A stretch of 38,142 nt of DNA. Source: a candidate division WWE3 bacterium RIFOXYB1_FULL_43_24. GTDB lineage: Bacteria; Patescibacteriota; WWE3; UBA101185; UBA10185. Where the stretch lies: contig MEVX01000019.1 in the NCBI GenBank assembly GCA_001773135.1, positions 1-38,142 on the forward strand. Direction: 5' to 3'. Positions 15,355 through 23,475 of the stretch are shown here, in pieces (the stretch's first letter is position 1; each line of letters begins with the position of its first letter). A program made the position numbers and the translations under genes. The notes beneath the pieces were generated by a model. That model was not told the DNA's origin. It did not search any database and saw only the letters and a program-made list of their open reading frames with translations.

Positions 15355-15425
15355 ACGTACATACTACAGCCGCAATTATATATTAATCCACTAGAGCACG
15401 GAAATTAACAGCAAGTGACCCAAAA

Positions 15426-16007
15426 TCAGTAACTATAAAGGTCTTCGTGCACTCTTTTGTAGTCAATTAGCTCTTCAGGCTTGAACCAAAGTCCTATCTC
15501 CTGTACAGCCTCATCGACTGATCCTGAAGCGTGTATAACGTTGTACGTGGTTCTCTTCCTTATCATTCCTGAGAATGCAGAATCCAACCCATAATCCCCT
15601 CTGATCGTCCCGGGAGGCGCTGTGTCGGGGAAAGTAGAGCCGACCATATTCCTGACCTTAGCGACTGCGTTAGGGCCTTCAAACACTATTGCAAACACCG
15701 GACCTGAAGCTAAAAAATCAGCGTTTCTCTCATCAACCATCTCACCGATTCTTTTAACATCTTCTGTGCCAAATACGTCTTTTGCGTCTAATCCGAATTT
15801 TTCACAATCGGCAACGTTCCTTTTTCCGACCATCTCTTTCCATTCATCGTTATGGTTGTAGTGCTTTGAACCGAATAGCTTATCAACTCGTAAAAGTTTG
15901 GCACCCACAATCTTTAATCCTGTCTGTTCGAGACGGTCAATTATTTCGCCTGTGATTCCACGCGCAACTGCATCGGGTTTAAGTAGTACTAGGGTTTTTT
16001 CTTTCAT
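15426..16007 (-). CDS. ndk: Nucleoside diphosphate kinase with internal insertion
   Basis: Transfers the gamma-phosphate from ATP to NDPs through a phospho-His. The N-terminus KTLVLLKPDAVARG is diagnostic, the catalytic His159 sits in NVIHASGS, and GTIRGDYG precedes it. At 193 residues it is longer than the usual 140-150: an extra ~25-30 residues lie between HYN (about 49-51) and the FLASGPV region (about 98-104), in the part that normally covers the nucleotide. Similar long forms are known among archaeal and CPR enzymes. A TGn-extended -10 (TATAAA, 16015-16020) ends 7 nt before the ATG. Monocistronic. Confidence 0.93.
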   Translation of the reverse strand: MKEKTLVLLKPDAVARGITGEIIDRLEQTGLKIVGAKLLRVDKLFGSKHYNHNDEWKEMVGKRNVADCEKFGLDAKDVFGTEDVKRIGEMVDERNADFLASGPVFAIVFEGPNAVAKVRNMVGSTFPDTAPPGTIRGDYGLDSAFSGMIRKRTTYNVIHASGSVDEAVQEIGLWFKPEELIDYKRVHEDLYSY

Positions 16008-16014
16008 AAATTAC

Positions 16015-16023
16015 TTTATAACA
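16015..16023 (-). promoter_or_regulatory. Extended -10 promoter of ndk (leaderless)
   Basis: On the minus strand TGT precedes TATAAA (16015-16020), which ends 7 nt before the ATG at 16007. No Shine-Dalgarno lies between. Confidence 0.55.
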
Positions 16024-16035
16024 CCGGGGATTTGT

Positions 16036-17115
16036 TTAGTCTAGAACAATATCCGAAACCTCGTAGCTGCCGTCCTGATATATAGACAAGACGCTGAATC
16101 TCGATGATTGGAGTGCCTTTTGCGGATACTCGTTGAGACTTGAGGTTATAGCTCCCACCGTGTAGTGCATCAAACTCGGTCTTTTCGGGTCTACTAAAGA
16201 AGAAGATTTGTGGTGATCCCCAGCAATCAATGCTTTCACCCCCACAGTATCTCTGACCAAAGATAAAAGCATCTCGCCCTGGCTTTTCACCGCGTCCTGC
16301 TTGTCAGCGAGAGTAAGATCTGTGACCTCACCATTTGTGCTACCCATAAAAATCCTGTTAAAGGGGGGCGCCAATTCTTCAGTGTGTAGGGGCTGGGACA
16401 CTAGAAAAAAATCTGCGTCAGGCAGCTGAGTTTCTATCCAGGAAATTGCACCCGGCTCAATTATCGTGTAATTGGCGGCGTTGTTAAAATAAACAAAATT
16501 GTAGCCCGCGATATCGGTCTCGCCATATTCATTTCCAAACACAGACGTAAAATTATCCGTATCCGATGACTGTGCCATATCATGATCGCCGGGCAGCGCA
16601 AAATATTCAACACCCGACCCTTCTAAAATACCCTTAATTTTTGTTAGAGAGGGCACATCGCCGTAACCTGTTATATCTCCCAGGATGAAAACGTCTTCTA
16701 TTCCGCGCTCCTGTATCTTTTCCAAAGCAACAGTTAGATTTTCCGCATCGTCGTGAATATCGGATATTATAGCGATCTCAGCAACAGCGTCCTTACCAGC
16801 ATAAACATTCTTGTCGACCTCACTGTCAAGTCTGCTAGAAGATACTCCGGAGCCTAAGTTTGTCTGGGAAATACGCTCAGCAAACTTACCTGCGACTTCC
16901 CCGATTTGCTCCTCATCCACGTTAATATGCATTTTGGCTAATAAAGAAGAGGATATTTTTCCAAAACGGGCAGAATCTACGGCATACAGTTCTTTTGCCC
17001 CCAGAGTGATACCCAGGACCAGTGCGGTTAGAACCACAACAGAAAACACGCCTCTTATAAATCTGAGAAAAGGATTTGTGCCGGAACTTTTACTTTTTGT
17101 CTTACGCCCTAACAT
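16036..17115 (-). CDS. Membrane-anchored calcineurin-like metallophosphoesterase
   Basis: A 359-residue protein. An N-terminal transmembrane segment lies at about 22-42; a spacer to about 110 is followed by a metallophosphoesterase domain. Metal-binding motifs: ISDIHDD (Asp119, His121), GDITGYGD (Asp147), GDHD (176-179) and AGDHHKSS near the end. It should hydrolyse a phosphate ester outside the membrane, but the substrate cannot be told. TATACT (17123-17128) ends 7 nt before the ATG, placing a leaderless promoter directly after argS, although the genes are only 19 nt apart. The usual HxH of motif 5 is not obvious, so activity may differ from classical members. Confidence 0.82.
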   Translation of the reverse strand: MLGRKTKSKSSGTNPFLRFIRGVFSVVVLTALVLGITLGAKELYAVDSARFGKISSSLLAKMHINVDEEQIGEVAGKFAERISQTNLGSGVSSSRLDSEVDKNVYAGKDAVAEIAIISDIHDDAENLTVALEKIQERGIEDVFILGDITGYGDVPSLTKIKGILEGSGVEYFALPGDHDMAQSSDTDNFTSVFGNEYGETDIAGYNFVYFNNAANYTIIEPGAISWIETQLPDADFFLVSQPLHTEELAPPFNRIFMGSTNGEVTDLTLADKQDAVKSQGEMLLSLVRDTVGVKALIAGDHHKSSSLVDPKRPSLMHYTVGAITSSLNEYPQKALQSSRFSVLSIYQDGSYEVSDIVLD

Positions 17116-17122
17116 TGATAGT

Positions 17123-17128
17123 AGTATA
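17123..17128 (-). promoter_or_regulatory. -10 TATACT of the metallophosphoesterase gene
   Basis: The hexamer fits in the 19-nt gap between argS and this gene and ends 7 nt before the ATG at 17115. It suggests separate, leaderless transcription; no -35 is obvious. Confidence 0.5.
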
Positions 17129-17134
17129 AAGCTT

Positions 17135-18910
17135 TTACATCTTTTCTACTACTTCGATGCCCAATAGATCGAGAGCCTGCTTCAACACAACCATCGTTGC
17201 GTGGGACAAAAAGAGACGGAATTTCTTCGCACTTTCGGAGGGAGCATCCAAAATCGGAAGTTCCCCGTAAAAAGAGTTGAACTTTTGCGCGACTTCAAAA
17301 GCATAGTTTGCAATCTGGTTAGGAGAATAATCTTCAGCAGATTTTGCTACATACTCCGGAAAATGAACCAAAACTGATGCCAACGCCCTTTCTTTTACAT
17401 GTAGTGAAAATTCCTTAGGGATAGTATCGTATTTGAACTTCCTGCCACCTATCTCAAATCCCGCTTTTTCAAGTACTGACCCTGCTCTTGCGTAAGTATA
17501 AAGCAAGTACGGACCTGTGTTTCCTTCAAATTTGGTTACTTGTTCGTAGTTAAATACAACATCCTGTTTAGGATCAACTTTGAGCATTCCGTACTTAAAG
17601 GCCGCTAAGGCTACCCGTTCTGCCGTCTCCCGCACTATTTTTGGCATTTTTATGCTATTGCGGATTTCCTCTTCTTCGAGAGACACCAGATCTTCCAGTA
17701 CATCATCGGAGTTAACCACCAGACCGGCGCGCGAAGACATCTTTCCCTGCGGAAGGGAAACCATACCATAAGCGATGTGAACTAATTTTTCCGACCAGTC
17801 GAAACCCAAAAGTTCGATTATTTTAAAAAGTTGTTTGAAATAGTCGGCTTGTCTTACATCAACCACGTACAATCTTTTGTCAAATTTATATTTGTCGTAA
17901 CTTTCTTTTGCAAGCTGAAGTTCTTTGGTGGAGTAGACCGACGTACCGTCGCTTCTTAGTAAAACTTTATCGGGGAGTCCGTATTTTTCGAGTCTCGCTA
18001 TAATAGCCCCGGTTCCATCTTTCTCGGCAAGGCCTTTTTCCAAAGCCAACAATGCGATTTCTTTTCCGACGTCAATCTTTTCGCTCTCGTATTCCCAAAC
18101 GTCAAACTCTACCTTCTGGTCTGAGTAGGTCTTTTTCCAGCCCTCGTACACCCAGGAATTCATCTTTTCCCAAACCGCCTTTACTTCTTTATCTCCTGCC
18201 TCCCAGCGTCTGAGCAGCTCCTGAGCTTCCTTCTCAATTTCAGGGTTTTTCTCGTGTTCCAGCTCATACATAGTGTAAAAGTCGCCCACGTAATGGTCAC
18301 TTTTCTTGTCCGGCAGAGCAGTACCACCGTGTTTCATATACATCAACATGCTCTTGCAGATGTGGATTCCGATGTCGCCGACGTAATTGGTTTTTATGAC
18401 TTCGTAGCCGCAATAAGACAAAATCTTAGAAAGAGAAGAACCAATAAAATTATTTCTGGCGTGCCCTATGTGTAGAGGCTTGTTGGTGTTCGGTTGGGAG
18501 TACTCAACAATAATCTTTTTACCCTTACCAAAATTAGCCGACCCATAGGAGTTGTCTACAAGATTTATATCGAGTGTGTTGTGGAATAGAAATTTGTCAC
18601 TCAACGTGAAATTTATAAATCCCGGCGCATGGGGTTCGATTTTTTCGAAAATAGAATACGTATCTCCCTCGAATTCTATTTTTGGATTTTCCGATAAAAC
18701 TTCCTGAGCGAGTTCGACGGCTACCTGAAATGGGATTCTATCTAAAGTTTTGGCAATTCCGAATGAAATGTTAGTGGAGTAGTCTCCGAAACTTTCGTTT
18801 TCAGGGACATCTACTTCTATGTTCAGAGTTTCTAACCCATAGAGTTTATGGGTAGCGTTGGAAATTAGCTCCTCAGTAATTTTTTTGATTTCGGATTTTC
18901 TATTTTCCAT
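17135..18910 (-). CDS. argS: Arginyl-tRNA synthetase
   Basis: A class I aminoacyl-tRNA synthetase of 591 residues, normal for the family. It has the N-terminal additional domain (SFGDYSTNISFGIAKTL), the HIGH motif as PLHIGHARNN, the KMSKS counterpart as GKMSSRAG, and a C-terminal DALR anticodon-binding domain (NTGPYLLYTYARAGSVL onwards). An ATG at 18922 is also in frame, but MENRKSEIKK from 18910 fits the family and a TTGTTA/TATTAT promoter lies just upstream. One of its substrates, tRNA-Arg(CCT), is encoded about 4 kb away. Confidence 0.95.
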   Translation of the reverse strand: MENRKSEIKKITEELISNATHKLYGLETLNIEVDVPENESFGDYSTNISFGIAKTLDRIPFQVAVELAQEVLSENPKIEFEGDTYSIFEKIEPHAPGFINFTLSDKFLFHNTLDINLVDNSYGSANFGKGKKIIVEYSQPNTNKPLHIGHARNNFIGSSLSKILSYCGYEVIKTNYVGDIGIHICKSMLMYMKHGGTALPDKKSDHYVGDFYTMYELEHEKNPEIEKEAQELLRRWEAGDKEVKAVWEKMNSWVYEGWKKTYSDQKVEFDVWEYESEKIDVGKEIALLALEKGLAEKDGTGAIIARLEKYGLPDKVLLRSDGTSVYSTKELQLAKESYDKYKFDKRLYVVDVRQADYFKQLFKIIELLGFDWSEKLVHIAYGMVSLPQGKMSSRAGLVVNSDDVLEDLVSLEEEEIRNSIKMPKIVRETAERVALAAFKYGMLKVDPKQDVVFNYEQVTKFEGNTGPYLLYTYARAGSVLEKAGFEIGGRKFKYDTIPKEFSLHVKERALASVLVHFPEYVAKSAEDYSPNQIANYAFEVAQKFNSFYGELPILDAPSESAKKFRLFLSHATMVVLKQALDLLGIEVVEKM

Positions 18911-18920
18911 AGACAAAAGC

Positions 18921-18950
18921 ATAATATCACTCAGCGGGACTTTATAACAA
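18921..18950 (-). promoter_or_regulatory. Promoter of argS
   Basis: TTGTTA (minus strand, 18945-18950), an 18-nt spacer and TATTAT (18921-18926), ending 10 nt before the ATG at 18910. It overlaps the 3' end of the metallo-beta-lactamase gene and gives at most a 3-4 nt leader. Confidence 0.55.
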
Positions 18951-19768
18951 CACTACCGGCTTTATCGGTACGTATTACCCCGCATCCGGCCTTTTCAAGT
19001 TCTTCAATAACCGATGGAGAAGGATGCCCGAAAGTATTGAATTCTCCAACGGAAATCACGCATATTCTGGGTTTAAGCTCACTTACCAGCTCCCTACTAT
19101 AGCCGTTTATAGCGCCGTGGTGCGCTATTTTCAATACATCCAGCCTCCCGGTTATAAGCCTTTTTAGCTTTCTAAGGTCTATGTCTCTCCTGCGCCCCTG
19201 TTTCAAGGTCTCCCAAAAATAACGCCTCGAAATCCTTATACTTTGCAAATAAAGCAACGGAAGCATCGTTAAGATTTTTCGGCATTCCGTGAATATAACC
19301 GTAAGGCACGATAAGTTTTATAAACACTCCGTGTATTACAAATTGTTCACCGTCAAAAGTTTTTTTAACTTTATTTTCCTGATTATTTTTTACATTTTGT
19401 GGCACGGCCCGTCCATCGAGAACAACGTCGTTATATCTGAGTATGCCAAATTTACACCTTTCTAAAATCCGTTTGAATCCCACAAAATGGTCTCCGTGAT
19501 CGTGGCTTAAAACTACTAACGGAAAATTACAACTCAAGCCTGTCTTTTCCAGAATATATTTGTCCACGGTGTAATCATTTCCTCCGTCAATTAACGCCAC
19601 CGGATTTCCGTTCATCTCGAGATAAATACCATCCCCCTGCCCCACATCTATAACGTGTATGGACAGGCCGGACTCGGTAACTAACCGCCTGCCTATCACC
19701 AGTTGAAAAACAACGATGTAGGCAATGACGAAAATTATTTGGGAAATTAAGGGGCTTTTCATTTGCAT
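18931..19768 (-). pseudogene. ComEC-type metallo-beta-lactamase domain protein, interrupted by a frameshift
   Basis: This is the C-terminal, DNA-processing part of ComEC encoded as a separate gene. The first part (19768 to about 19195) has a membrane helix, then HVIDVGQGDG, ALIDGG and the zinc motif SHDHGDH, and reaches LGDLETG. The second part (about 19195 to 18931), in another frame, has LKIAHHGA and VGEFNTFGHPSPSVIEEL, the normal ComEC end. Removing one G from the GGGG run at 19195-19198 restores a single product of about 275 residues. All catalytic residues are intact, so a recent mutation, an assembly error or phase variation in the short G run is possible. The start overlaps the comEC membrane gene by 10 nt, with AAAGGA just before it. 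Confidence 0.8.
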
Positions 19769-20772
19769 CTATCCTTTGATCTGACAACAAAAATCGTTAG
19801 TATCAAAAACACCGCGTAGTAACAAACAAGAACCGGCATGGGCATCTTCCATGCCACACTCGCAAGTTCGAATTTTGAAAAGAAATTCACTATCCGGATG
19901 AAGAAGTCACAAAAAGGAAAAAGTATCATCCAAACAGGTTTTAGGGGTACAAGTAACGCGGGAATACCCAGCACCGTGGTGATCGGAACTGTCCATAAAA
20001 CAAGGGCGTTGACCAACAAACTAATAAGACTAACCTGCCCGAATATTCCCGATATTAACGGCCAAACCATTACCTGCGCGGAAAAACTCGCCGAAAAATC
20101 CCCCATCACCGACCATTTGTTTTTAACAACCTTTAGCAGAAAATTCTCGACCGGATCGGCGAAAACAATAAGCCCGAAAGTAGCCAGGAAACTTAAATAT
20201 GTGCTGGCACTAAAAAAGTTGCCCGGATTTATTAGGATTACGACAAAATACGATACAACCAGCAGACGCAGTGTATTCAACAAACGGCCCGAAAACTTTC
20301 CGACAAGCATAAAAGAAGTCATTACCCAGGCTCTTAAAACAGGCGGCTCGAAACCCGTGAAAGCGGCGTAAACGAAAGTTGTAATTATTGAAAGAAGCAG
20401 ATTCTTAACTTTGTAAGGACTGCCGAAGATCTTCAGAGCGTAGCCCGCCACAAGACTCATATTAAATCCCGAAACCACAACCACATGGATTGTTCCGGTG
20501 CGTTTTAAGGCATCTTTGAAACGGGGCGATTTCGAAAGATCGTCCAAACCTATCGTCATCCCCAAAACCAACTCGCTGTGAGGACTTGGGAGAAACTTTC
20601 TTGCCCTTTCCGATAAATGTTGCTTAACAGGTTCGAAAAACTCAAACGGACCTTTTTCAGGACTTTGCACGCAGGAAAAAATACCTCCCCGGGTATCACA
20701 AAAATACAACACCCTTATTACCGCAACTAATGCCAGGAGTAAAAACCCTGCGTTCTGTTTTAGTAATCTCAT
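19759..20772 (-). CDS. comEC: ComEC/Rec2 competence membrane channel domain, stand-alone
   Basis: The DNA translocation channel part of ComEC: 337 residues with about 8-9 membrane helices. The Competence-family signature is visible (LKRTGTIHVVVVSGFNMSLV, PPVLRAWVM, SASTYLSFLATFGLI). Full-length ComEC is usually 650-800 residues with an N-terminal OB domain and a C-terminal metallo-beta-lactamase domain. Here the OB domain is missing or reduced to a short stretch, and the hydrolase domain is the next gene. AGGAG lies 3 nt before the ATG, a real ribosome binding site, as expected inside an operon. It should import single-stranded DNA delivered by ComEA. Confidence 0.85.
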   Translation of the reverse strand: MRLLKQNAGFLLLALVAVIRVLYFCDTRGGIFSCVQSPEKGPFEFFEPVKQHLSERARKFLPSPHSELVLGMTIGLDDLSKSPRFKDALKRTGTIHVVVVSGFNMSLVAGYALKIFGSPYKVKNLLLSIITTFVYAAFTGFEPPVLRAWVMTSFMLVGKFSGRLLNTLRLLVVSYFVVILINPGNFFSASTYLSFLATFGLIVFADPVENFLLKVVKNKWSVMGDFSASFSAQVMVWPLISGIFGQVSLISLLVNALVLWTVPITTVLGIPALLVPLKPVWMILFPFCDFFIRIVNFFSKFELASVAWKMPMPVLVCYYAVFLILTIFVVRSKDRCK

Positions 20773-20795
20773 CTTCTCCTGTCACCGCACAAAAA

Positions 20796-21428
20796 TTAAT
20801 AAGTTATTAAATCTTTTATTTTTTCGTAAACCGAATTTGTAAGCCCCGACTTTTCTTTGAACTCCTCTACTCCGGAATAGGGTCTATTTGCAACGATCTT
20901 TCCGGCGTAAGTGGCTCCAATACCCGGAAGGGCATCTAGTTCATCAAAAGTGGCGGTGTTGACGTTTACTGTGCCTGCTCCCTGAGAACCCGTAGCTGCC
21001 GCAGAACTTCCGGAGCTTTCGGTTACGAAGGAAGGCTGCAATGACGGGAAAATCTCCTGGTAGCCACTGCCCGGATTAACGCTATAACCGAGCGCCTCGA
21101 ATGGTATGAAAATTTTTTGTTCGTCTTTCAAAATCTGGGACAGATTAATATTCTTACTAACCCAGTAATAATCGTAATCTGATGTAAAATCGCCCGCAAT
21201 TTTCAGGGCATCTATTATCCTGCTACCCTCTTTGAGGTTATAAACACCGGGGTTTGAAACAGCTCCCGAAATTTCCACACTAATATCCACGGTACCGTCA
21301 CAAGTAGTTTCGATGGGAGCAACAGAAGATTTATCGGAATAAAAAACCGGGTATAGCTGAGATATAAAATACCCTGCTACAAAGGCTAAAGCTACGCTTA
21401 AAATAATCGCTGCGCGGTTTGGTAACAC
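20796..21428 (-). CDS. comEA: ComEA-like DNA-binding competence protein
   Basis: A 210-residue membrane-anchored DNA receptor. The N-terminal helix at about 7-27 is followed by an SLBB domain (VEISGAVSNPGVYNLKEGSR, ending near residue 110), a Ser/Gly/Ala-rich linker, and a helix-hairpin-helix pair at 150-210 (VNVNTATFDELDALPGIG, AGKIVANRPYSGVEEF). This is the standard Gram-positive-type ComEA. The start is GTG at 21428, with a weak -10-like TACGAT 5 nt upstream. Two 19-bp direct repeats lie 75-156 bp upstream and may be operators. It is the first gene before the two-part comEC. Confidence 0.9.
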   Translation of the reverse strand: MLPNRAAIILSVALAFVAGYFISQLYPVFYSDKSSVAPIETTCDGTVDISVEISGAVSNPGVYNLKEGSRIIDALKIAGDFTSDYDYYWVSKNINLSQILKDEQKIFIPFEALGYSVNPGSGYQEIFPSLQPSFVTESSGSSAAATGSQGAGTVNVNTATFDELDALPGIGATYAGKIVANRPYSGVEEFKEKSGLTNSVYEKIKDLITY

Positions 21429-21502
21429 GCCTTATCGTAAGTCCGAACTTCCGAAGAATAAACAAGCATAAATCTACCCTGTTTAGAATTCTTCTTCTTT
21501 AT

Positions 21503-21584
21503 TTACCGCATAATTGACGCAAACTGATGTTTTCTTAGCAACTTAAACCCGTATGTTTATATTTATTACCGCATAATTAACGCA
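21503..21584. promoter_or_regulatory. Two 19-bp direct repeats 63 bp apart upstream of comEA
   Basis: The sequence TTACCGCATAATTRACGCA occurs at 21503-21521 and at 21566-21584 with one base different. The spacing of 63 bp is six turns of B-DNA, so proteins bound there would sit on the same face. The 204-bp gap between arsR and comEA holds no ORF. They are good candidate operators for competence genes; the ArsR-like regulator encoded next door is an obvious candidate ligand, but that is inference. Confidence 0.6.
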
Positions 21585-21632
21585 CTTCAAATTAACAACT
21601 TGAAACTCGGTAAAAATGGAAAAATAAACAAA

Positions 21633-21926
21633 CTAATCTTCCAAAGCTTTGAGTAGAATCTCTTTAAAAACGCGGCTTCTGTTTAAATCCTTGAGCAAAG
21701 CGATAAACCTAGTCTCGTTTATCCTGTAATACACTTCTCTGCCTTTTTTATCATTCTTTAAAAAACCTAACGAAGCTAAAACCCTAAGGTGGTGAGATGC
21801 CAGATTTTCCTCTACATTAAGCTTATCCGCAACCTCAGAAACATTCCTCTGACCCGTACTTAAATACTGGATAATCTTTAGGCGGTTCTTGTCTGCCAAG
21901 GCCTTCGAAACTTTTTCTAACATCAT
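21633..21926 (-). CDS. ArsR-family winged-helix regulator
   Basis: A 97-residue winged helix-turn-helix protein: KALADKNRLKIIQYL (helix 1-2), VSEVADKLNVEENLASHHLRVL (recognition helix region) and KGREVYYRI (wing). It has no cysteine cluster for metal binding, so it is probably not a metal sensor. The ATG at 21947 would add seven residues; I prefer ATG 21926 because TTGAAT and TATATT with a 17-nt spacer lie just upstream and the usual family N-terminus begins there. It sits inside the competence block, between comM and comEA, and may control it. Confidence 0.83.
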   Translation of the reverse strand: MMLEKVSKALADKNRLKIIQYLSTGQRNVSEVADKLNVEENLASHHLRVLASLGFLKNDKKGREVYYRINETRFIALLKDLNRSRVFKEILLKALED

Positions 21927-21935
21927 GGTGCCTGG

Positions 21936-21964
21936 AATATACAACATGATTTAAAATAATTCAA
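21936..21964 (-). promoter_or_regulatory. Promoter of the ArsR-family gene
   Basis: On the minus strand TTGAAT (21959-21964), 17 nt, TATATT (21936-21941), then 9 nt to the ATG at 21926. It overlaps the last codons of comM. Confidence 0.5.
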
Positions 21965-23475
21965 GGTTTGTCATTCTTTACCCTATATTGGACGGCTTCC
22001 GCTAGGTGGGCTGCCGAAATTTCCGGGGTGTCCTCGAGATCGGAAATAGTCCGGGATACTGTCAGTATCCTGTGAACTGCCCTTGTGGACAAGCCATATT
22101 TTGAAACAGCCATCTCCAGAAGTGACGAGCCGTCCTTACTAAGATTACAGATTCTATTAATGCTTTCGTGAGGAATTCCGGAGTTATAGCTAATTCCCAA
22201 TGGAACGAGTCTGCTCCTTTGGATAGAAACCGCCTTTTTTATCTGCTCCGCGGTGTGACATTTATGAGAACACTCCCCTCCTGAGTGAACCGCCTCTACG
22301 GGAGAGCCGGAAACATGGGTCAAAATATCAAATCTTTCAAGAAAAGACGGGTTCATCCTTGTATGGTAGGTGTTTAAGTCCTTTCCATTACATTTGCATT
22401 GCCTGTCCTCTGCTCCCAGTAACCCGCACATACAATTGTTGGCTGCCCCTATTAGTAAAAAGTCGGCCGGGTAAGAAACGGGGGCACCTTCGCAATTAAA
22501 CTCAACCTTTTTCCGGTCAATAACTGTCTTCAGCGAATTCAATACTTTGGAAGGAAAAAGGTGCATTTCGTCCAGGAAAAGTATTCCCTTGTGAGCCAAA
22601 GTCGCTTCTCCGGGCATTCTGGGACTTCCTATCAAATCCCCCTCTTTAACGGAAATATGCGGTCTTCGAAATGGCGTAGTTACAATGTTTTCTGTCGGCA
22701 TTCCGCATAAAATACCCGCCTTAATTATTTCTACTGCATCTTTTTGAGTGCCGTCGGGAAACATTGCGGCGCTCTTCTCTGCCAACAAGGACTTGCCTGT
22801 CCCCGAAGGTCCGAGCATCAAAATATTGTGGTGTCCGGAGATACTTATTGTTAATGCCCTTTTTGTCTGAGTGTTTCCTAGCACACCACAAAAACAATCA
22901 CCCGCTCCCGATCTTGCCCAAGCATAGTTATATGCCAAAGTCTGACTTGCCGCTGGCGACACAACCTCCCCATTTACAAAAAAGTCTGCCGCTTGTGATA
23001 GAGAACACAATTTGTATACTTTTAGACCATTAATGTTTTCATTAAAATAAAGCGACCCGTCGGATATAAACAACCTCCCCATTCTTCCCGATGCCCACAC
23101 GTCGTCCAAAAATATAGTTTTGGTCGCAGGAACAAGAAAACCGCCCGAATTTAAGCTACCATAAAATAGGTCCGAAGTACCCGGAGCTACCCCATAATGA
23201 GCAAATAAAATACCCATTGATGCCGGAAACTCTATATCTGTAAGGTCGGAAATTAACCCCGCTGGAAGTATATTTATGTTAATTTTTTTGTTCGGGAACT
23301 GTAATCCGGAATTATTAAACGCCGTCCGAATCTTTTTTATACTTTTTGTGCACTCCCCACCTTTTACTCCTGTAACCTCAACCCTCGGTATTCCCCGAGA
23401 GGAAATTGTTATCTCAACACCAAGTTCGGTCACTGTAGAGCCCTTAATTGCAAAAGTTCTTACCCTACAATACAT
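21961..23475 (-). CDS. comM: ComM/YifB family AAA+ ATPase (Mg-chelatase-like)
   Basis: A hexameric branch-migration helicase that extends heteroduplex during natural transformation. In 504 residues: an N-terminal Lon-protease-like domain (to about 170); an AAA+ core with Walker A GPSGTGKS and Walker B ILFLDEMH; a cysteine cluster (CMCGLLGAEDRQCKC) typical of the family; and the C-terminal Mg_chelatase_C domain (YGLSTRAVHRILTVSRTISDL). The start at 23475 lies inside the dprA end, giving an 11-nt overlap; the seven codons before it are probably untranslated. The co-transcription with dprA fits the role of both in processing incoming DNA. Confidence 0.93.
   Translation of the reverse strand: MYCRVRTFAIKGSTVTELGVEITISSRGIPRVEVTGVKGGECTKSIKKIRTAFNNSGLQFPNKKININILPAGLISDLTDIEFPASMGILFAHYGVAPGTSDLFYGSLNSGGFLVPATKTIFLDDVWASGRMGRLFISDGSLYFNENINGLKVYKLCSLSQAADFFVNGEVVSPAASQTLAYNYAWARSGAGDCFCGVLGNTQTKRALTISISGHHNILMLGPSGTGKSLLAEKSAAMFPDGTQKDAVEIIKAGILCGMPTENIVTTPFRRPHISVKEGDLIGSPRMPGEATLAHKGILFLDEMHLFPSKVLNSLKTVIDRKKVEFNCEGAPVSYPADFLLIGAANNCMCGLLGAEDRQCKCNGKDLNTYHTRMNPSFLERFDILTHVSGSPVEAVHSGGECSHKCHTAEQIKKAVSIQRSRLVPLGISYNSGIPHESINRICNLSKDGSSLLEMAVSKYGLSTRAVHRILTVSRTISDLEDTPEISAAHLAEAVQYRVKNDKP

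Noticed and set aside
19172-19266. Programmed frameshift in the ComEC-type metallo-beta-lactamase gene
   Set aside because: The only candidate is a plain GGGG run without a slippery heptamer, stimulatory hairpin or internal Shine-Dalgarno; a mutation or sequencing error is simpler.
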